A stretch of DNA of 64,000 nucleotides from Berberis thunbergii (GCA_003290165.1 QNQO01006987.1:843646-907645); one strand, 5' to 3'. Shown: positions 1-12,482, counted from the stretch's first letter. A program made the numbers and translations. Notes: a model not told the origin generated them from the sequence alone.

Positions 1-28
1 TATTGATATCCAATACTTCATCACTAAC

Positions 29-788
29 CTTTTTTACCCTGACCATGCCCTTTAGCCATGTCTAGAAGCTCCTTTTTATTTTTTCCAATGACATGAGACA
101 TATCCTGCAGAACAAATAGAGTATTACATGTAACAAGTAATAATTACAAAACACTTTTTCTGTGAAAGAAATTATTGAAATGAGTCAAAATAAATGTTTT
201 ACCGGAAGAGGGAAACAAGGGGAGTTCATGTATGCATTTGTATAATGTTCAATACACTGAGCCTTGCTCTTTGTACCAACATGCTTCGCAACTTCTGTCC
301 AGTTCCCCAATCTGTACATTTCAATTCCCTGGTATAGATGCGAAAAATTAAAAATATAAAAATGAATCCTCAAGGAGTCCAGGAATATGTAACAATCGCA
401 AACAGCCATTTAGCATAGTGTACCTCTGATTCAAGTCCACCACCTAATATACATCCTAAGCCTTAAGAATTGTGATTTTCTATTATTGAGCGACCTTCAA
501 AACATCTACTTTCCATACACCATTTATAAGGTATTAATTAAAACTACCACGCTATGCTTTGGATATATGGATAATGTCCTATTACCTAGCAGGAATTAGG
601 GCTTGTCAAGACTCCAGACCTTTGTGTCCATGTCAGACAATGACTTACATGTCTCCCCTTTTTATGTAAACCAAACCTCTTGACAATGATCCAAAACAGT
701 TATATAAAGGAAAACAAAATACCTCCAAAAGTAATATTTCTTCATCAGCATTCCAGTCCGGTCCAATCAGGGGAAATGACAGGTTATC
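29..788 (-). pseudogene. ADA2: Captured ADA2 fragment, three exons (transcriptional adapter)
   Basis: Three exons read on the minus strand: 788-723, 328-203 and 104-29. Their products are the SANT/Myb-like segment of plant ADA2, with DNLSFPLIGPDWNADEE, then GIEMYRLGNWTEVAKHVGTK and EHYTNAYMNSP, then DMSHVIGKNKKELLDMAKGH. Each exon has AG acceptor and GT donor bases, and the reading frame is open across both joins. ADA2 is a nuclear subunit of GCN5 histone acetyltransferase complexes. The ZZ zinc finger that should precede this part and the SWIRM end are not present in the window. It lies inside element A, downstream of tnpA and in the sense direction of the element, so it is a transduplicated fragment rather than a working ADA2 gene. 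Confidence 0.9.
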
Positions 789-2289
789 CTGTGAAAGAAA
801 TATACACACTATAAATTACCAAATGAATAGCAAGAGAATAATCTGATTGATGCTCTTCAAATTTACTTTTTACAGCTCAGACAAGAAACATATAACTTTC
901 AAGAGAAATAAAAAACAAATACATAAAGATGATTGCTCAAATCACTTCCAAGAGAGACGATTAAAAGGGCTTATTGCCATGTAAAAGAAGATGAATAAAT
1001 AGAAATTTACAACAGACATGCTGAACTAGAATTAACAAAACTAAATAGAAGAAAATCAGACAATGTGAATCAATGGAAAGTATGCAGTGCAATGATCCAG
1101 TTCATACAAAAATTAAGAGGAAAATTAAAGTTTAAGAAAATGGCTAAAAAATAATAAACGTACTGATAATCTCAGTTACCACAGGTAACTCTCTACTTCT
1201 CATGCCCATGCTTCATGTCATAAACATCATAGCTAACATATTCAGATGAAGATCTATCAAAGAACCAATTGAAAACTGAAAAGTCTAGATATTTATAATT
1301 CTTCCAAAGTAATGCGCAAGTAAACTTTCTGCTAGGCTGGATCTTAAGGGAATTTCACTAATCAGTATATCAAATTTTCAAAACTAATCTCTCCTTCCTG
1401 ATGAGTTCTGTAATGCAGTCTTGTCAGTTTTAATGAAATTGCTCAAATGAGCTTTATCTTTTAAAAATATATATGGTAAGTGAATCAACAAATTAGACTG
1501 GGAAAGTCCCAATAATATCTAACATGAAACATGTAAAAATTATATCAGCAAAAAAAATCATTTTGTTTCAACATAATTGGCCTCACCTCTTCTTCACATA
1601 ATTGGCCTCACCTCTTCTTCATGAAGTTCTCTGTAGGATCACAGTTTCATCATCAGAGACGTGTAACAAAAGAGAAATGAACAACAAAGATAAAGAGTTT
1701 GAGATGATACCTAAAGAATAATACTTGAACTAGGTTAGATGGCCACCACATGTAAGGAGAATACCTCAACCACAGCTCAAAACTAGTGTGCTAACCGCGC
1801 ACGCTGAAACCCGCTGCGGCCGGAAACAACACGTACAACAATAAACATTAAAAGAAAGACATCATAATCAAAAAGTAAACATAAATAAACATTAAAAAGT
1901 AAATATAGTCAGAAAATTCACCATTAGACTCTTGGTTTTTGGGTGTTTTTGTGTAGAAAATAGAACTCCTGTATAAAGAAAGACATCATAATCAATATCA
2001 AAAGCAATAGACATAAATATGAGAACAAAGCAAACTGTAGTATATGCACCATAGCAATCAAAGATGAACTAAGGTCATACCAATTGTTGCGAATGAGAAT
2101 TCAAATAGAAGAAACAATGTTTCAAATGGGATGAGGCAAGCAATAGCCATTTTGTGGTTAAGTCTATAGATACTTGCACTTAAGCTTCAGCTAGGTACCT
2201 TAAAATGAACAATCACGTGCCCGTAGTGTATTTTACTCAGCTCCTCTTTTGCTGCCACCATTACATTGCTTCCAACATAGTTGTAACTA
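789..2289. other. AT-rich non-coding DNA inside element A
   Basis: No coding segment was recognised between the captured ADA2 exons and the tnpA end. The stretch looks like intron or spacer sequence. Its only clear structure is a perfect 25-bp tandem duplication at 1571-1620. A short GC-rich patch near 1795-1830 stands out from the surroundings but encodes nothing I recognise. Confidence 0.5.
1571..1620. repeat. Perfect 25-bp tandem duplication
   Basis: The 25 bases at 1571-1595, beginning ACATAATTGGCCTCACC, are repeated exactly at 1596-1620. The lack of divergence suggests a recent slippage or repair event in element A. Confidence 0.9.
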
Positions 2290-3940
2290 TCAATCATCAA
2301 GTTTCACATGATTTTTACACCATACAAAGAAATCACCAACGTCCAAATCCCCCATCTTGTCTCCTTTTGGATCACTTTTGTAAAGTTTCACTCCAATTTG
2401 AAGCATAAGGAAAGTCTGATCTCTGTTGCAGGGTTCAATGATCCATGACAAGCGCAAGAGAATTGACGGATAGGATCTACAATCTCTATTGCTATCGCAA
2501 TGACATTCCTTTCCCAATCAGAAACTTTGTATCTCCTTGACACTGAAGGAACAGGATTGCTTGGAGAAGGAAACCTCGCAACACCTTGAGAAGATGACGG
2601 TAATGGAGATGGTGGTAATGGAGATGGAGGTAATGGAGATGGTGGTAATGGAGATGGAGGTAATGGATTTTCTGGTTGCCTTGTCGATTGTGCACGGGAT
2701 GACGGTGTATCTTCAGTTCTTTGTGTCCTTCCTTGTATTCCCTCACTTGTTGATGGTCTTACATAAGTTTCACTTTCAAGTCTCTCTCGTATCCATCTAA
2801 CATTTTCTTCCAATCTATCATATTTTTCGCTACATTTTTTTACTTCCAATGTTTTTTCCAAAAGTAATGAACGAGCGGGAAGTGCAGCATCATACTTCCT
2901 TTTAGAGACAGTGGTTCCAACACAACGAGTACGTCCCCTCGCTTCTTGGCCAAACACTTGGCTTAGAGGATCATCATCAATAGTGAGGTTAGTGGTACCC
3001 TGAACTGAAGATTCTTGCAATGCAACTTTCTTTTGCTTTAACTTGTTCATTCAAAAGAATGAAAATATAAAATAAATCAGGACACAAATAATATTCAAAC
3101 AACTACAAAGTAAATTAAGAATTGGGTATAAAAGACATCATTCGGCACATACCATATATTGTTCAGAACCATGCATAGGTTTTCCATCCTTTCCCGTGTG
3201 ACAAGTAATCCATATGTCAGTGCGTGTGACTGGTTCCCCATCAGGTTCTTCTCAACCTATATACTTGAAAGATTAGTCTCAATCTATATAGTTAAATGGT
3301 ATATAATATTGTACTAGTAGTTAGAAACTCAATTACCATTTCATACTCTACTTCTGCAGCACTCTTTTGGCCACCCCCCCATACATACTTTGAAGCCTTT
3401 TTGTTTTTTTCATTTTGGGCTCTAATTGCCTTCGCTTCAAGGGTGCTCTCATAGCGAACAAACTCCTTCCAATCCTCCTCTCTTACAGCATTTGAAACAT
3501 GCTTCTCTTGTTCCTCAATGGTAGGATACTTATCCAAATAATTCTTCCTAAGATCTGCCTTGAACCTTCTATAATATTAGGCATTTTCAAATGCACACTC
3601 TTTTTCACATAATTTGGGATGTTGTATTCACGCTGCAAATAAGCCATTGAGATATAAGTTGAAAAAAAAATAAGACATTATGAAAATCAATGATGTAAAA
3701 TCTCACCTTGAGGCCATTCCACACATCCTCTTTGTAGTTGTCAGTAACATGGTGCCAACCCTTGAATTTGATGGGCACAAGGGTTTCAACAAGATTTCCA
3801 ATGTTTTTATTGAAATTTCTAGCACCAGGTTCAACTGCTAAACCGTGGAGGTTGAACTGTATGGTCTGTTTAACTTATCTGTCATCATTTGTAGATCTAG
3901 TGACATCAATGGTGGAGAGATTGCCGCGAGTACTACCCAT
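2290..3940 (-). pseudogene. Element A tnpA-like gene (Transposase_24 / Ptta-En/Spm type), broken
   Basis: This is the second CACTA gene, downstream of tnp2. It starts at an ATG at 3940 and runs through exons with the LDKYPTIEEQEKHV and EDWKEFVRYES segments typical of the plant En/Spm Ptta protein (Pfam Transposase_24), then a 3050-2388 exon with EEARGRTR-like and SKRKYDAALPA motifs and a proline-rich repeat. TnpA-type proteins bind the subterminal repeats and assist transposition. Comparison with element B shows damage in A: an altered early exon with an in-frame stop and an 8-bp deletion near 2400 that shifts the last segment. Exon limits are approximate. Confidence 0.8.
2600..2668 (-). repeat. 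In-frame minisatellite encoding Pro-Leu-Pro-Pro-Ser units
   Basis: A run of 15-18 bp units (GGAGATGGTGGTAAT and variants) encodes repeated PLPPSPLPP on the minus strand within the tnpA-like exon. The homologous tract in element B is at about 62375-62455 on the plus strand, with slightly different unit sequence. Confidence 0.8.
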
Positions 3941-4219
3941 TTCTATCAATGACATTATAGATATTAACCATTATCAAACAAAAAGAAATAAGAATCAACT
4001 ATATACACCACATTTATAGATAATTTCCTTCCACAACATATCACCACAAATAGATTTTTACAAAGCATTGGAAAAGCCAATCTGAATACATAGCTACAAA
4101 GCTTCCCTTCCCAACTCAAAAGTCAAAATAAGAAACAAAGACAAAATATTTGGTCTCAACCAAAGAGGATGACTAAAATAGCATTAGAAATGCATCAAAA
4201 AATATTGTAGCATAGTCAA

Positions 4220-7200
4220 TTAAAATTCCAGTAAGCTCTTCAGGTTGGGGTTGTCTTTCAAGATGCTTTGATACACAGTGGGAATTTCCTTTTTATCGAC
4301 ATTAGTGTTCAAGCCTCTTTGAGTATGTAGAACTACATGCCACCCGTTATTTGATTGATCTTTCGAATAAAATACCCCACTTGCTTCTTGAGCTAAAATG
4401 AATGGATCCTCTTCCACCTTTCTTTTGTCTTTTAGCTTCGACAAGTTTACCATCTCATGGTTCCAAATTGGGTCCACCTTATATGCATTTTTATTATCTT
4501 CCATTTTGACCCAATCATAATAGAAGACATTTTATTTGAAATCTATGTAGTCTAGCACCAGTATGTCTCTAACAACTCCATACCATTTGACTAGTTGGTC
4601 CTTTGGCCTCTTATCTTTCTTACTAGCAACAAAATGAGCAATGGCATCCATGGAGACACCACTATCTTGTGTCACCAAACATTCATCCAAAGAACTTGTC
4701 GCAAATGTGAAACCATTTACACAATATTTTGGATATCGGGTTGCAAAAATTGTGGACCATTGGCAAACCTCCAAAGTGTGGTATTTGTTTCCTCAGCCTT
4801 CTCCAACTACATTGCAAAACAAATCATCTTAGAATTGAAATCTGAAAATAAAAAAATTATATATGTATATATATATGAATAAATACACATTATAATATAC
4901 CTCATCACACAACCAAGGAATAAAATCTGTAGCTTTCTCAACATTTTTCCTTGACCCTTTTTTTACTTTGTGTAGCCAATTCCATGCAATATTCATTGTA
5001 TTTTCTACACAAGTTACCATATTATCATAATTCTATATTTCTAGTTATAAACAAAGACTAAAATATTATATATCTTACTCTTCCCAATCACTCGAATCAG
5101 CAAGTGCATTGAAAACCCATATTCGAGCTTGTTTAAATTGTACATTATTTAACATATAGTTTTTTCATTTATCCAATGGCTTTTCACCGGCATACTCATC
5201 ATCTACATCAAGCCACTCCTCTTGACTGTGTTTGTGAGTTCCGAACCGTGGTTTTCTCATATACTCCATGCAGTATGTAACAGATTCATCTACAAGGTAT
5301 GATTCTGCTATTGATCCTTCTATGTATCTGAAATTTTTAGCATAGTCTTTGTATCGTTTCATTAACCTTTCAATCATAAATAAAATGATAAATTAGTATA
5401 TAATATAATAATATAACGTGATGACGTGCACTAAAATTAGAAAATTTATTTACCGCTCAAAGGGATACATCCATCGATATCGAACTGGACCACCAAGCAT
5501 CGCTTCCTCGGTTAGATGAGCCATGCAATGCACACTTATAACAAAGAATGAAGGCGGAAGCTCCTTTTCAAGGACACACATTGCCTCAATCACACCTTTG
5601 TGTGCCAACTGAATATCTGTTTTGTTGATCACTTTAGCACATAAGATATTAAAGAATAAGCTAATCCTTTGAATAACAATTCTTAAATCTTTATCCTTCT
5701 TGTCACGAAAAACATGTCTAAGCAAAACTGTAAGTAAATGTTGCATAATGACATGGTAATCATGTGACTTCAGTCCTCTTAGCTCCAGGGGATTGCCAAG
5801 AACGCAATTACTCAACTTGGATGAAAATCCACTTGGCAATTTCAACTCTTTTAGTGTATTGATAAATACTTTTTTTTCTTTCTTGGTCAAGGCAAATGAT
5901 GTTTTTGGCATTGAAGTTTTTCTCGTTTCATTGTCATGGCTCAACCAATATCTCTTATGAGTTCCCATGTCTTCCATATCTTTTCGAGCATTTTCACCAT
6001 CCTTTGTTTTCTTAGAGACATTCAACAATATGTTCAATAAGTGTTCAATGACATTCTTTTTAGTATGCATCACATCAATATTATGCCGTAGCTCAACAAA
6101 CTTCCAGTACGGCAAATCAAATAAAATGGACCTTCTAGACCACAGTGGCGCAATGTTATTGGTTGGTTCATCATTGACGTTATCATTATCAACCATATTC
6201 TTGCGCTTTTGCCCACTAACCCTACCTTGTGTAGAACTACCTTCCAAAATTTCCACTATCCTTCGTTCAACTTCTTCGCCAGATAACCGTCATGGAGCAC
6301 GACGATGTTCAACATCTTTGTTGAACCCTTTGTCATCTCTAAACTTGTGTTTTGTAGGTAAAAAACGTCGATGGCCTCTATAGCATATCTTCTGACTGTT
6401 TGAAAGACGTTCAGATTCTACATCATCAACACAAATAGGGCATGCATTATAACCATGAACATTACAACCAGCTAGAGTCCCATAAGCAGGAAAGTCATGG
6501 ATACCCCAAAACAACATTGCTTTCAATCGGAAATTGCTTTTAGTACACACATCCCAAGTTGAAACACCATCTGCCCACAATTCCTTCAACTCTTCTACTA
6601 ATGGCTCCAGGTAAACATCAATATTCTTTTCGGGTGCTTTTGGCCCTGATATTAACAAGGTTAACAAACAAAACTCCTTTTTCATGCATAAAGAAGGTGG
6701 AAGATTCAAAGGTGTTATTATTACTGGCCAACAACTATAAGCATTACTTAGATTTCCACATGAGTTAAAACCATCAGTCGATATTGCAAGTCTCAAATTC
6801 CTACTATCAGAGGCAAACTCTGGCCATCTCATATTTGTTAAAGTCCATTGTGCTGAATCACATGGATGTCTCATCAAATTCCCATCTGAACTAGCATCCT
6901 TGTGCCAAGTCATTGCTTCACCAATCCACAGTATGCTAAAAAATCTTTTCAACCTTGGAGTCAATGGAAAAAACTTTACAACCTTTTTAGCTTCTTTCTT
7001 GTATACCTTGCCGGAGTCGTTGTCATCGATATCCACATAAGCCTTATACCTAACAGAACCACATTTTGGACAAGCACCCAGACCCTCATATTCTTTCCAA
7101 TAAAGTATGCATCCATTGGCACATGCATGTATTGTTTTACATTCCATCCCCATATCTTTAATTGTGTTTTTCATGTTTGGGTAGTTATCTGGCAAATTAC

Positions 7201-7846
7201 AATCATCCAACAATAAGGTTTTTAGCCATTTTAACAACATCGTCACACTATTACCACTCCAACTAAAACGAGTCTTGAAATTCTGCAATTCAATAATGGT
7301 GGACAACATGGTCTTATCCTTAGGACACCCATTGTACAAAGGCACAGTCGCTTTTTCCTTATACTTTTGATACTTTTTGTTCATAACTGTCTCAGGTTCA
7401 CGAGTAAGTTTCGAACCACCTTCTGGATTACCGCCAAAACATTCTTCGACGGTGTCATTCAAGTCATTTATCCCATCATCAGCCTCCACAGTTTGCATGT
7501 TGAGGAATACATCATCAACTAGCTCGCTCATCCTAGGATATTCATAGGCATCATCAGGTTCAACCACTTCTGTCATAGGTACACCAATCACATGCTTGTT
7601 TATATTCTCTCCATGATGTATCCACGTGACATAATTGGTATCAATGCCATGACTTAACAAATGAACACCTATGTCGTCAACACTAATGTTTCCCCTCGAG
7701 TTCCTACATCGAACACATGGGCAAGGAAAAAGACTCTCTCCATTTGCATTATCCTCAACAAACTGTTGGAATTGTCTAATGCCGTTTATATACATTGCAC
7801 TTCCCCGTTTGTTCATCCATGACTTATCTAAAGGAATTGTTGACAT
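4220..7846 (-). pseudogene. Element A transposase tnp2 (Transposase_21 family), interrupted by stops
   Basis: The start chosen is the ATG at 7846 (MSTIPLDKSWMNK), just after a likely splice acceptor. The order is the transposase-associated domain with zinc-like motif CPCVRCRN, the Transposase_21 core with STDGFN, the HNIDVMHTKKNV segment, DUF4218 (LTEEAMLGGPVRYRW) and DUF4216 (near 4774-4532). The catalytic-region glutamate seen in B (TEKN) is lysine here (TKKN). The frame is broken by a TGA at 6290-6292, where B has CAA, by a TGA near 5165, where B has GGA, and by a stop near 4532 in the DUF4216 exon. The product would be the CACTA strand-transfer enzyme, but no full-length protein can be made. 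Confidence 0.9.
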
Positions 7847-10343
7847 TTCTACACACAAAAATATTAAAAGATTAACTTTAGTCATTGACCAAAGGAATCT
7901 AAATTGCTAAATTGCTTGAAAATCATTGACCAATCTAATGAACTTCAATTCATTCAGTTGTGCTGTTGTATTTGTTATGGTACCCTATACAATGTTTCAT
8001 TGACTTTCTTTCTACATTCCCAATCCAACTCAATTACTTGAGATACATTGGATCTCCTATCCAAACTAATTGTTTCTAAAATACCACAATCATGCTTATT
8101 GTTGATCTTAGAAAAAACAAAATAAAAATATATAGACATTAAAATAAGAATTCATCAACAACCCATAAGAGTGCAAATAAGAGGAAGATCGTTATAGGAT
8201 TTTAGCATATAAAACAAAGAACTAGATATCAAAAACCAAGAAAGAAAGGCAGTTTAACATCAATTACAAGATGCTTGAAATGGCAGGGACACAAATAAGA
8301 AATAAGAAATGGTAGTTAACCCAATAGTTTTTGTGCACAAATATGGAGTTTCTTTTTCCTGTTTTTTTTTTCAAGGCCAAACAAATATGGTGTGAGTATA
8401 GCTAATTTTGTTGTAGACTGGTCATAAAGTACACTGGCTGGGTTTTCTACCATAAACCCTCCAATATATGATTGCATAATTCCCAATCATCACTTTGGAA
8501 ATCCGAAAAAATGGACTTGTGATGAATATGATCCATGAACCACTACTCAACCTAAAAGTTGATGGATGTATAGGATAAATCATACAGGTACCACTCCATT
8601 TAAATCCAAGGAATATAAGAAATCATCTTTCTGGATGAATTAAAATTTGACAAATCATATTTATAACCTGTTTTTGTTGGCAAAAGATGCAAGTGTACAA
8701 GTTAAAATCATTGGTTTTTGTAATTTTATCAAGTCTACAAGCTCCTTCAAAACTTTGAAGGGACCGAATCGAAAAGAAAACATAAAATTGTTATTCATGA
8801 CGAGTGAATTGTTATTTATGTCGCAGATCTAGGGCTTTAAGTTGGAGAAACCTGCATCTGATCATGTCTTTTTATAAATTTATAGAAGGTATAGATAGAA
8901 TTTTACTTGTCAAATGTATCATAAGCGGGTTTCACCTAATTTAACCCAAATTTCAGTATAGATTGTATAGTTTAAGAATATAGATTATATGATAAGAGAG
9001 CTAATAGCTTTTATTCTCACTATTATATAATCAAATTGGAAGTATAAACAAGGAGTTACTAATTGTTTCTTCTCAATGATCCTTCATTCATTTCTCGATC
9101 TACATGTTTAATGGCCTAAACCTGAAACTTAACATTAATTACCAACTGAAGAACATATCTCAATATGGCATCTAGATCCCACTCCATAAGACTGATTGTT
9201 GTATGGTCACACACTTAGCATCCACGCCATACTGTGTCGACTTTTAAAAGGGTTTTACAACACTCGGTGAGGGTCGAGTGAGGGTTTTACAACTAAACAC
9301 TTTTTCTGGCAATGCAAAACCCGAACAGAATGGTCTGTAAGCTAAGCAATGAAGCTTGAAAACACAACCTCAAATGACTTTTGACCTTTGCTATTGGATA
9401 TCCTAGAACACTGTTTCGGCAAACATCAAAAAGAAAATAATATAAATACTGGAGTACACAACCAGGAAAGTCACCAAATGAAGAGAACTAGAAATCAAAT
9501 TAGAAAGACAAATTGAATACCAACTCGGATGCAAATATCAAATATTTCACATTTCCCATGTGATTTAAGGAAAACATTGAGATCAATAAATTAACATACA
9601 TGGTGACTGACAGAGAAATATTTGTACTGCAAGCATATCAAAATATAGATGATATATATGGAATCCAGAAGTAACCGAAAGCTGGGTTTTCATGGTTAAA
9701 ATGAAGATATTATTAGCAGCTTCAATTGTCTTCAAACATATATAACTGATCAACTGGACAATGTGTATTTTTTTCTGTTAACTTCAATTTGAAAAAATTT
9801 AGCATAAAAAAATAATACAAGCAGAAAGACAATTTGTAGCAAATAGCAAAACAAATTCTTGAGTCAAACAGTGCCAATCCATATCAGCTCAGAACTCAGA
9901 CAATAGACCTATACTGGGTAAACACATCCCAAGAAGGTAAGTTCTCAGTCTCACTCAATTATTAATCTCTCCCTTGATTTTGAATCAATTAATCAAATAC
10001 TGAAGCTCATTCTCAAAAAAATAAATAAAAATACAGGATGGACTTTTGACCCTTTTCATGTAGTAGAAAAGAGTTTTATGACGCCCAATGCTGTCTAGTG
10101 TGACCATTGATCTTGTATATATTTCTACAAGCCTAAAACTAATGATTGACGACTGAAAGTTCAGCAGGGTAGAAGACTATATTTTCCAGTTTAAATTCCA
10201 GATCATCAATAATCTCATCAAGATATGTGAAGAACAAAACTCTTGGTCATTGCCTATTTTTCTCATTTTCCTTATATTCATTACCCTGTATCCCTCTTCT
10301 TAAGTAAGCAACAAAAAAAAAAAAAGTGATGTACGTCACGTAC
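7847..10343. other. Non-coding spacer or intron of element A
   Basis: About 2.5 kb between the captured RRS1-like exon and tnp2. No recognised coding exon was found on either strand. Sequence from 7847 to about 8045 matches the region just upstream of tnp2 in element B (about 56995-57186), so it is ancestral element sequence. The remainder is not shared with B and is of unknown origin. Confidence 0.5.
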
Positions 10344-10395
10344 CTTTGTTTTTAGAGAACTCCTCCCACTTTGTAGGGGGTTTAGGCTTTGGAAG
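10344..10395 (-). pseudogene. RRS1: Captured exon of a ribosome biogenesis RRS1-like gene
   Basis: A 52-bp exon bounded by AG (before CTTCC) and GT (GTACGT) encodes LPKPKPPTKWEEFSKNK. This matches the signature of RRS1, the ribosome biogenesis regulatory protein that acts in 60S subunit assembly in the nucleolus. Only one exon was recognised. It lies in the first intron-like region of element A, sense to the element and upstream of tnp2, so it is another transduplicated fragment. The short length limits certainty. Confidence 0.72.
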
Positions 10396-11392
10396 CTGAA
10401 TACAGAAATATAATTTTATCAATAATAATGAACTATGACCAACATAAAGCATTACGGAGAATACAATTAATAAAATGTAGTCAAGCAAATAGTGCATAAT
10501 ATCTTAGATGGTAGCAATTCATCATCCAGAGCTTTACCACCTCATATACATGCACCCCCAAAAAGAATATCTATATTCAGCATGTTAGTCAGGCACTATG
10601 AAATGGGTGAACCCTGTACTCTTTCTTCACTAGCTATAACATCTCTCCCTATTCCTAAGTTAACAGGAGGCACTGTAAGCATTTTTAATATTTTTAACAC
10701 GAGGATATAGAAAAAAATGACTAATAAAGGCATTAACATTGGTGAGCTCAGGATCTGACACACATAATCTACAACAATGTGAACCAAGGAAAGCATTTTA
10801 TCTGATCAACTCACATGTTTTAGAAATGACACATTAATTGGCAGATTCATTTTAGATCCCATTCTTCAAAAACAAACTGGGAACAAGATGAAGCTCATAC
10901 TAATTAGATGCTTGTTGCGAACAACATAAATGAATGAAGATTATTGTGACACCATACTCTATAGTAGTTAGTTTGATGTAAGAAAGGGTTATCATATGTT
11001 GTACAAAACAAATTTAAAAGCCAAAGACGCTAGCTATATCAAAATTCAAAATGGGAAGAAAATCGACAAAGTTAAAACTATGAAATAAATCAAACAAAAT
11101 AATCATACCTCGGCTTTTCAGATTATGTTTGGGAGCTAAAAAAAATCTTCCATGAAGGGGGCAGACAACAAGGTTGTTTTTTAATCAGAATTTGAACTTC
11201 TATTTACAAGAAATCTCACTCTACTTCTCTATTTTTCTTTCTTGACGGGGGCGTAATTTAGGGTTGGTAGTTGATTCATGTGGTTGTCATGAACGAACGA
11301 ATTTGAGTTGAGAGGGAAACATTATACTTCCAGACATAAATAAAAAAACAATCATCGAACCCTAATTTCATCAAAAATAAAAGAAAGAGTAC
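10396..11392. other. Non-coding region between the leader and the captured RRS1-like exon
   Basis: No recognised coding sequence. A 27-bp segment near 11107-11135 on the minus strand has both AG and GT borders and could be a micro-exon, but it matches nothing I know. The part next to 11392 resembles the start of the first intron in element B. Confidence 0.4.
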
Positions 11393-11690
11393 CTGTTCGG
11401 TTGCAGTGGCTGATCGATTTTGAAGACACCGAGTACTAAGGAGGGAAGACCAGGGAAGGAGAGGAGGAGGGAAGTCGAGGGAGGAGCAGGAAAGTCGAGG
11501 GAGCAGGGAAGGAGGGGAGGAGGGAAGTAGAGTGAGGGAGCAGGGAAGGAGAAGAGGAGCAGGGAAGTCGAGTCGAGGGAGGGAGTAGGGAAAGAGAAGG
11601 AGCAGGGAAGTCGAGTGGAGGGAGCAGGTTTGTGGAGGGGAGGGAAGGATTTTGTCGATGGAAGTCGAGTGGAGGGAAGGTCGAGCGCCA
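11393..11690 (-). other. Untranslated leader exon of element A
   Basis: This CT-rich (minus strand) segment lies just inside the subterminal repeats and ends in CCGAACAG followed by GTACTC, a good splice donor. The same leader with an identical donor occurs in element B at 53340-53623, so it is a conserved part of the family. Proline- and serine-rich open frames here are by-products of the CT-rich composition. It probably forms exon 1 of the transposase transcript, joined to tnp2 or to captured exons. Confidence 0.6.
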
Positions 11691-11709
11691 AAATAGCCCG
11701 CCCAAATAA

Positions 11710-12076
11710 TTTTTTCAGCTTTTCATGTAGCCACGGTTTTGAGCCGTTGCTAGAGCTAGCCACGGTTTTGAACCGTTGCTAAATTTTTTTGCAACGGTTT
11801 TGAACCGTTGCTAGACCTAGCCACGGTTTAGAACTGTTGCTAAATTTTTTTTTTGCAACGGTTTTGAGCCGTTGCGAATAATACCAACGGTTTGGAGTCG
11901 TTGCTACTAATAGCCACGGTTTTTAGCCGTGCCAAATATACCAACGATTTTTAGCCGTGGCCAAATTTTTTTAACCCACGGTTTTAAGCCGTTGGTACTT
12001 TTAGCTACGGTTTTCGGCCGTGGCAAATAAACCAATGGTTTAGAACCGTGGCCAGCTCGGCGTAGCTAAACTGGCC
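11710..12076. repeat. Subterminal palindromic repeats of element A, 5' side
   Basis: About ten units of the form GCCACGGTTTTGAGCCGTTGC, each an imperfect palindrome around ACGGTTTT-AAACCGT, spaced by short AT-rich gaps. The same units occur at both ends of element C and at the 5' end of B. In CACTA elements such repeats are the binding sites of the TnpA-type protein. Confidence 0.92.
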
Positions 12077-12089
12077 TTTTGGTGTAGTG
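12077..12089 (-). repeat. Terminal inverted repeat of element A (5' end)
   Basis: Minus strand CACTACACCAAAA, identical to the TIRs of element C (42342-42354 and 52116-52128) and the left TIR of B (52832-52844). Confidence 0.95.
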
Positions 12090-12212
12090 TTTAGTTGTTG
12101 CTGCTATTTGTTTATGCTGTTATTGAATTTTCACGTCCCGAGTTTTGGGGGAAACGGATAATCCTATGTGGATTTTGGGATTTTCGTTTTCTTCGAAAAT
12201 CGGGGCGTGACA
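12090..12212 (+). repeat. 3' remnant of the 5' LTR
   Basis: These 123 bases align with about 15915-16037 with few mismatches, including the terminal CGTGACA. The LTR is cut at 12089 by the end of element A. Confidence 0.85.
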
Positions 12213-12214
12213 GT

Positions 12215-12236
12215 TTGGTATTAGAGCATTTGGTTA
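12215..12236 (+). promoter_or_regulatory. tRNA-Met primer-binding site
   Basis: TTGGTATTAGAGCATTTGGT directly follows the LTR end at 12212. It matches the plant consensus TGGTATCAGAGC with one transition and would prime minus-strand DNA synthesis. Confidence 0.8.
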
Positions 12237-12482
12237 GCCTAGGCTGGGGTAAAGTCTAGGTGATCCTCGAAATGTGGATATGGGAGAGTAATAGTGTAAC
12301 TGTTTAGAGACAAAGTGACAAGAGTGAACCTTGAACTTTTATTATTGTTTCTTTTTCTTTGTGAATCTCGAGATGAGATTTTTGTGACTAACTTATTTTA
12401 ATGTCAGTAGTGGGCGACATTATTCCGTGTAGTTTTCCTTGTACCGGTTTGGTATCCTGAATCTTTAGTTAACCCTTTTTAC

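Larger units (their letters stand above)
1..12089 (-). mobile_element. CACTA element A, autonomous-type but decayed, 5' end at 12089, truncated by the window
   Basis: The 5' terminus is at 12089, where the minus strand begins CACTACACCAAAAGGCC. Going leftward come subterminal palindromes, a leader exon, an RRS1-like exon, tnp2, tnpA and ADA2 exons; the 3' terminus lies outside the window. Orientation follows from the transposase genes. The same TIR and subterminal repeats are found in elements B (52832 onward) and C (42342-52128). A inserted into an LTR: the bases after 12089 continue a sequence that is uninterrupted near 15911. The three bases after the end are TTT, a possible half of the target duplication. 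Both transposase genes carry stops or indels, so A is probably not autonomous now. Confidence 0.93.

Noticed and set aside
2537..2800. Methionine/valine-rich frame MEMVVMEMEVME
   Set aside because: Reverse reading of the proline-rich minisatellite in tnpA.
11371..11763. Long Pro/Ser/Leu-rich frames
   Set aside because: Produced by the CT-rich leader and repeated GAGGGAG-type sequence; the mirror frames in element B (53323-53651) show the same composition effect and no domain.
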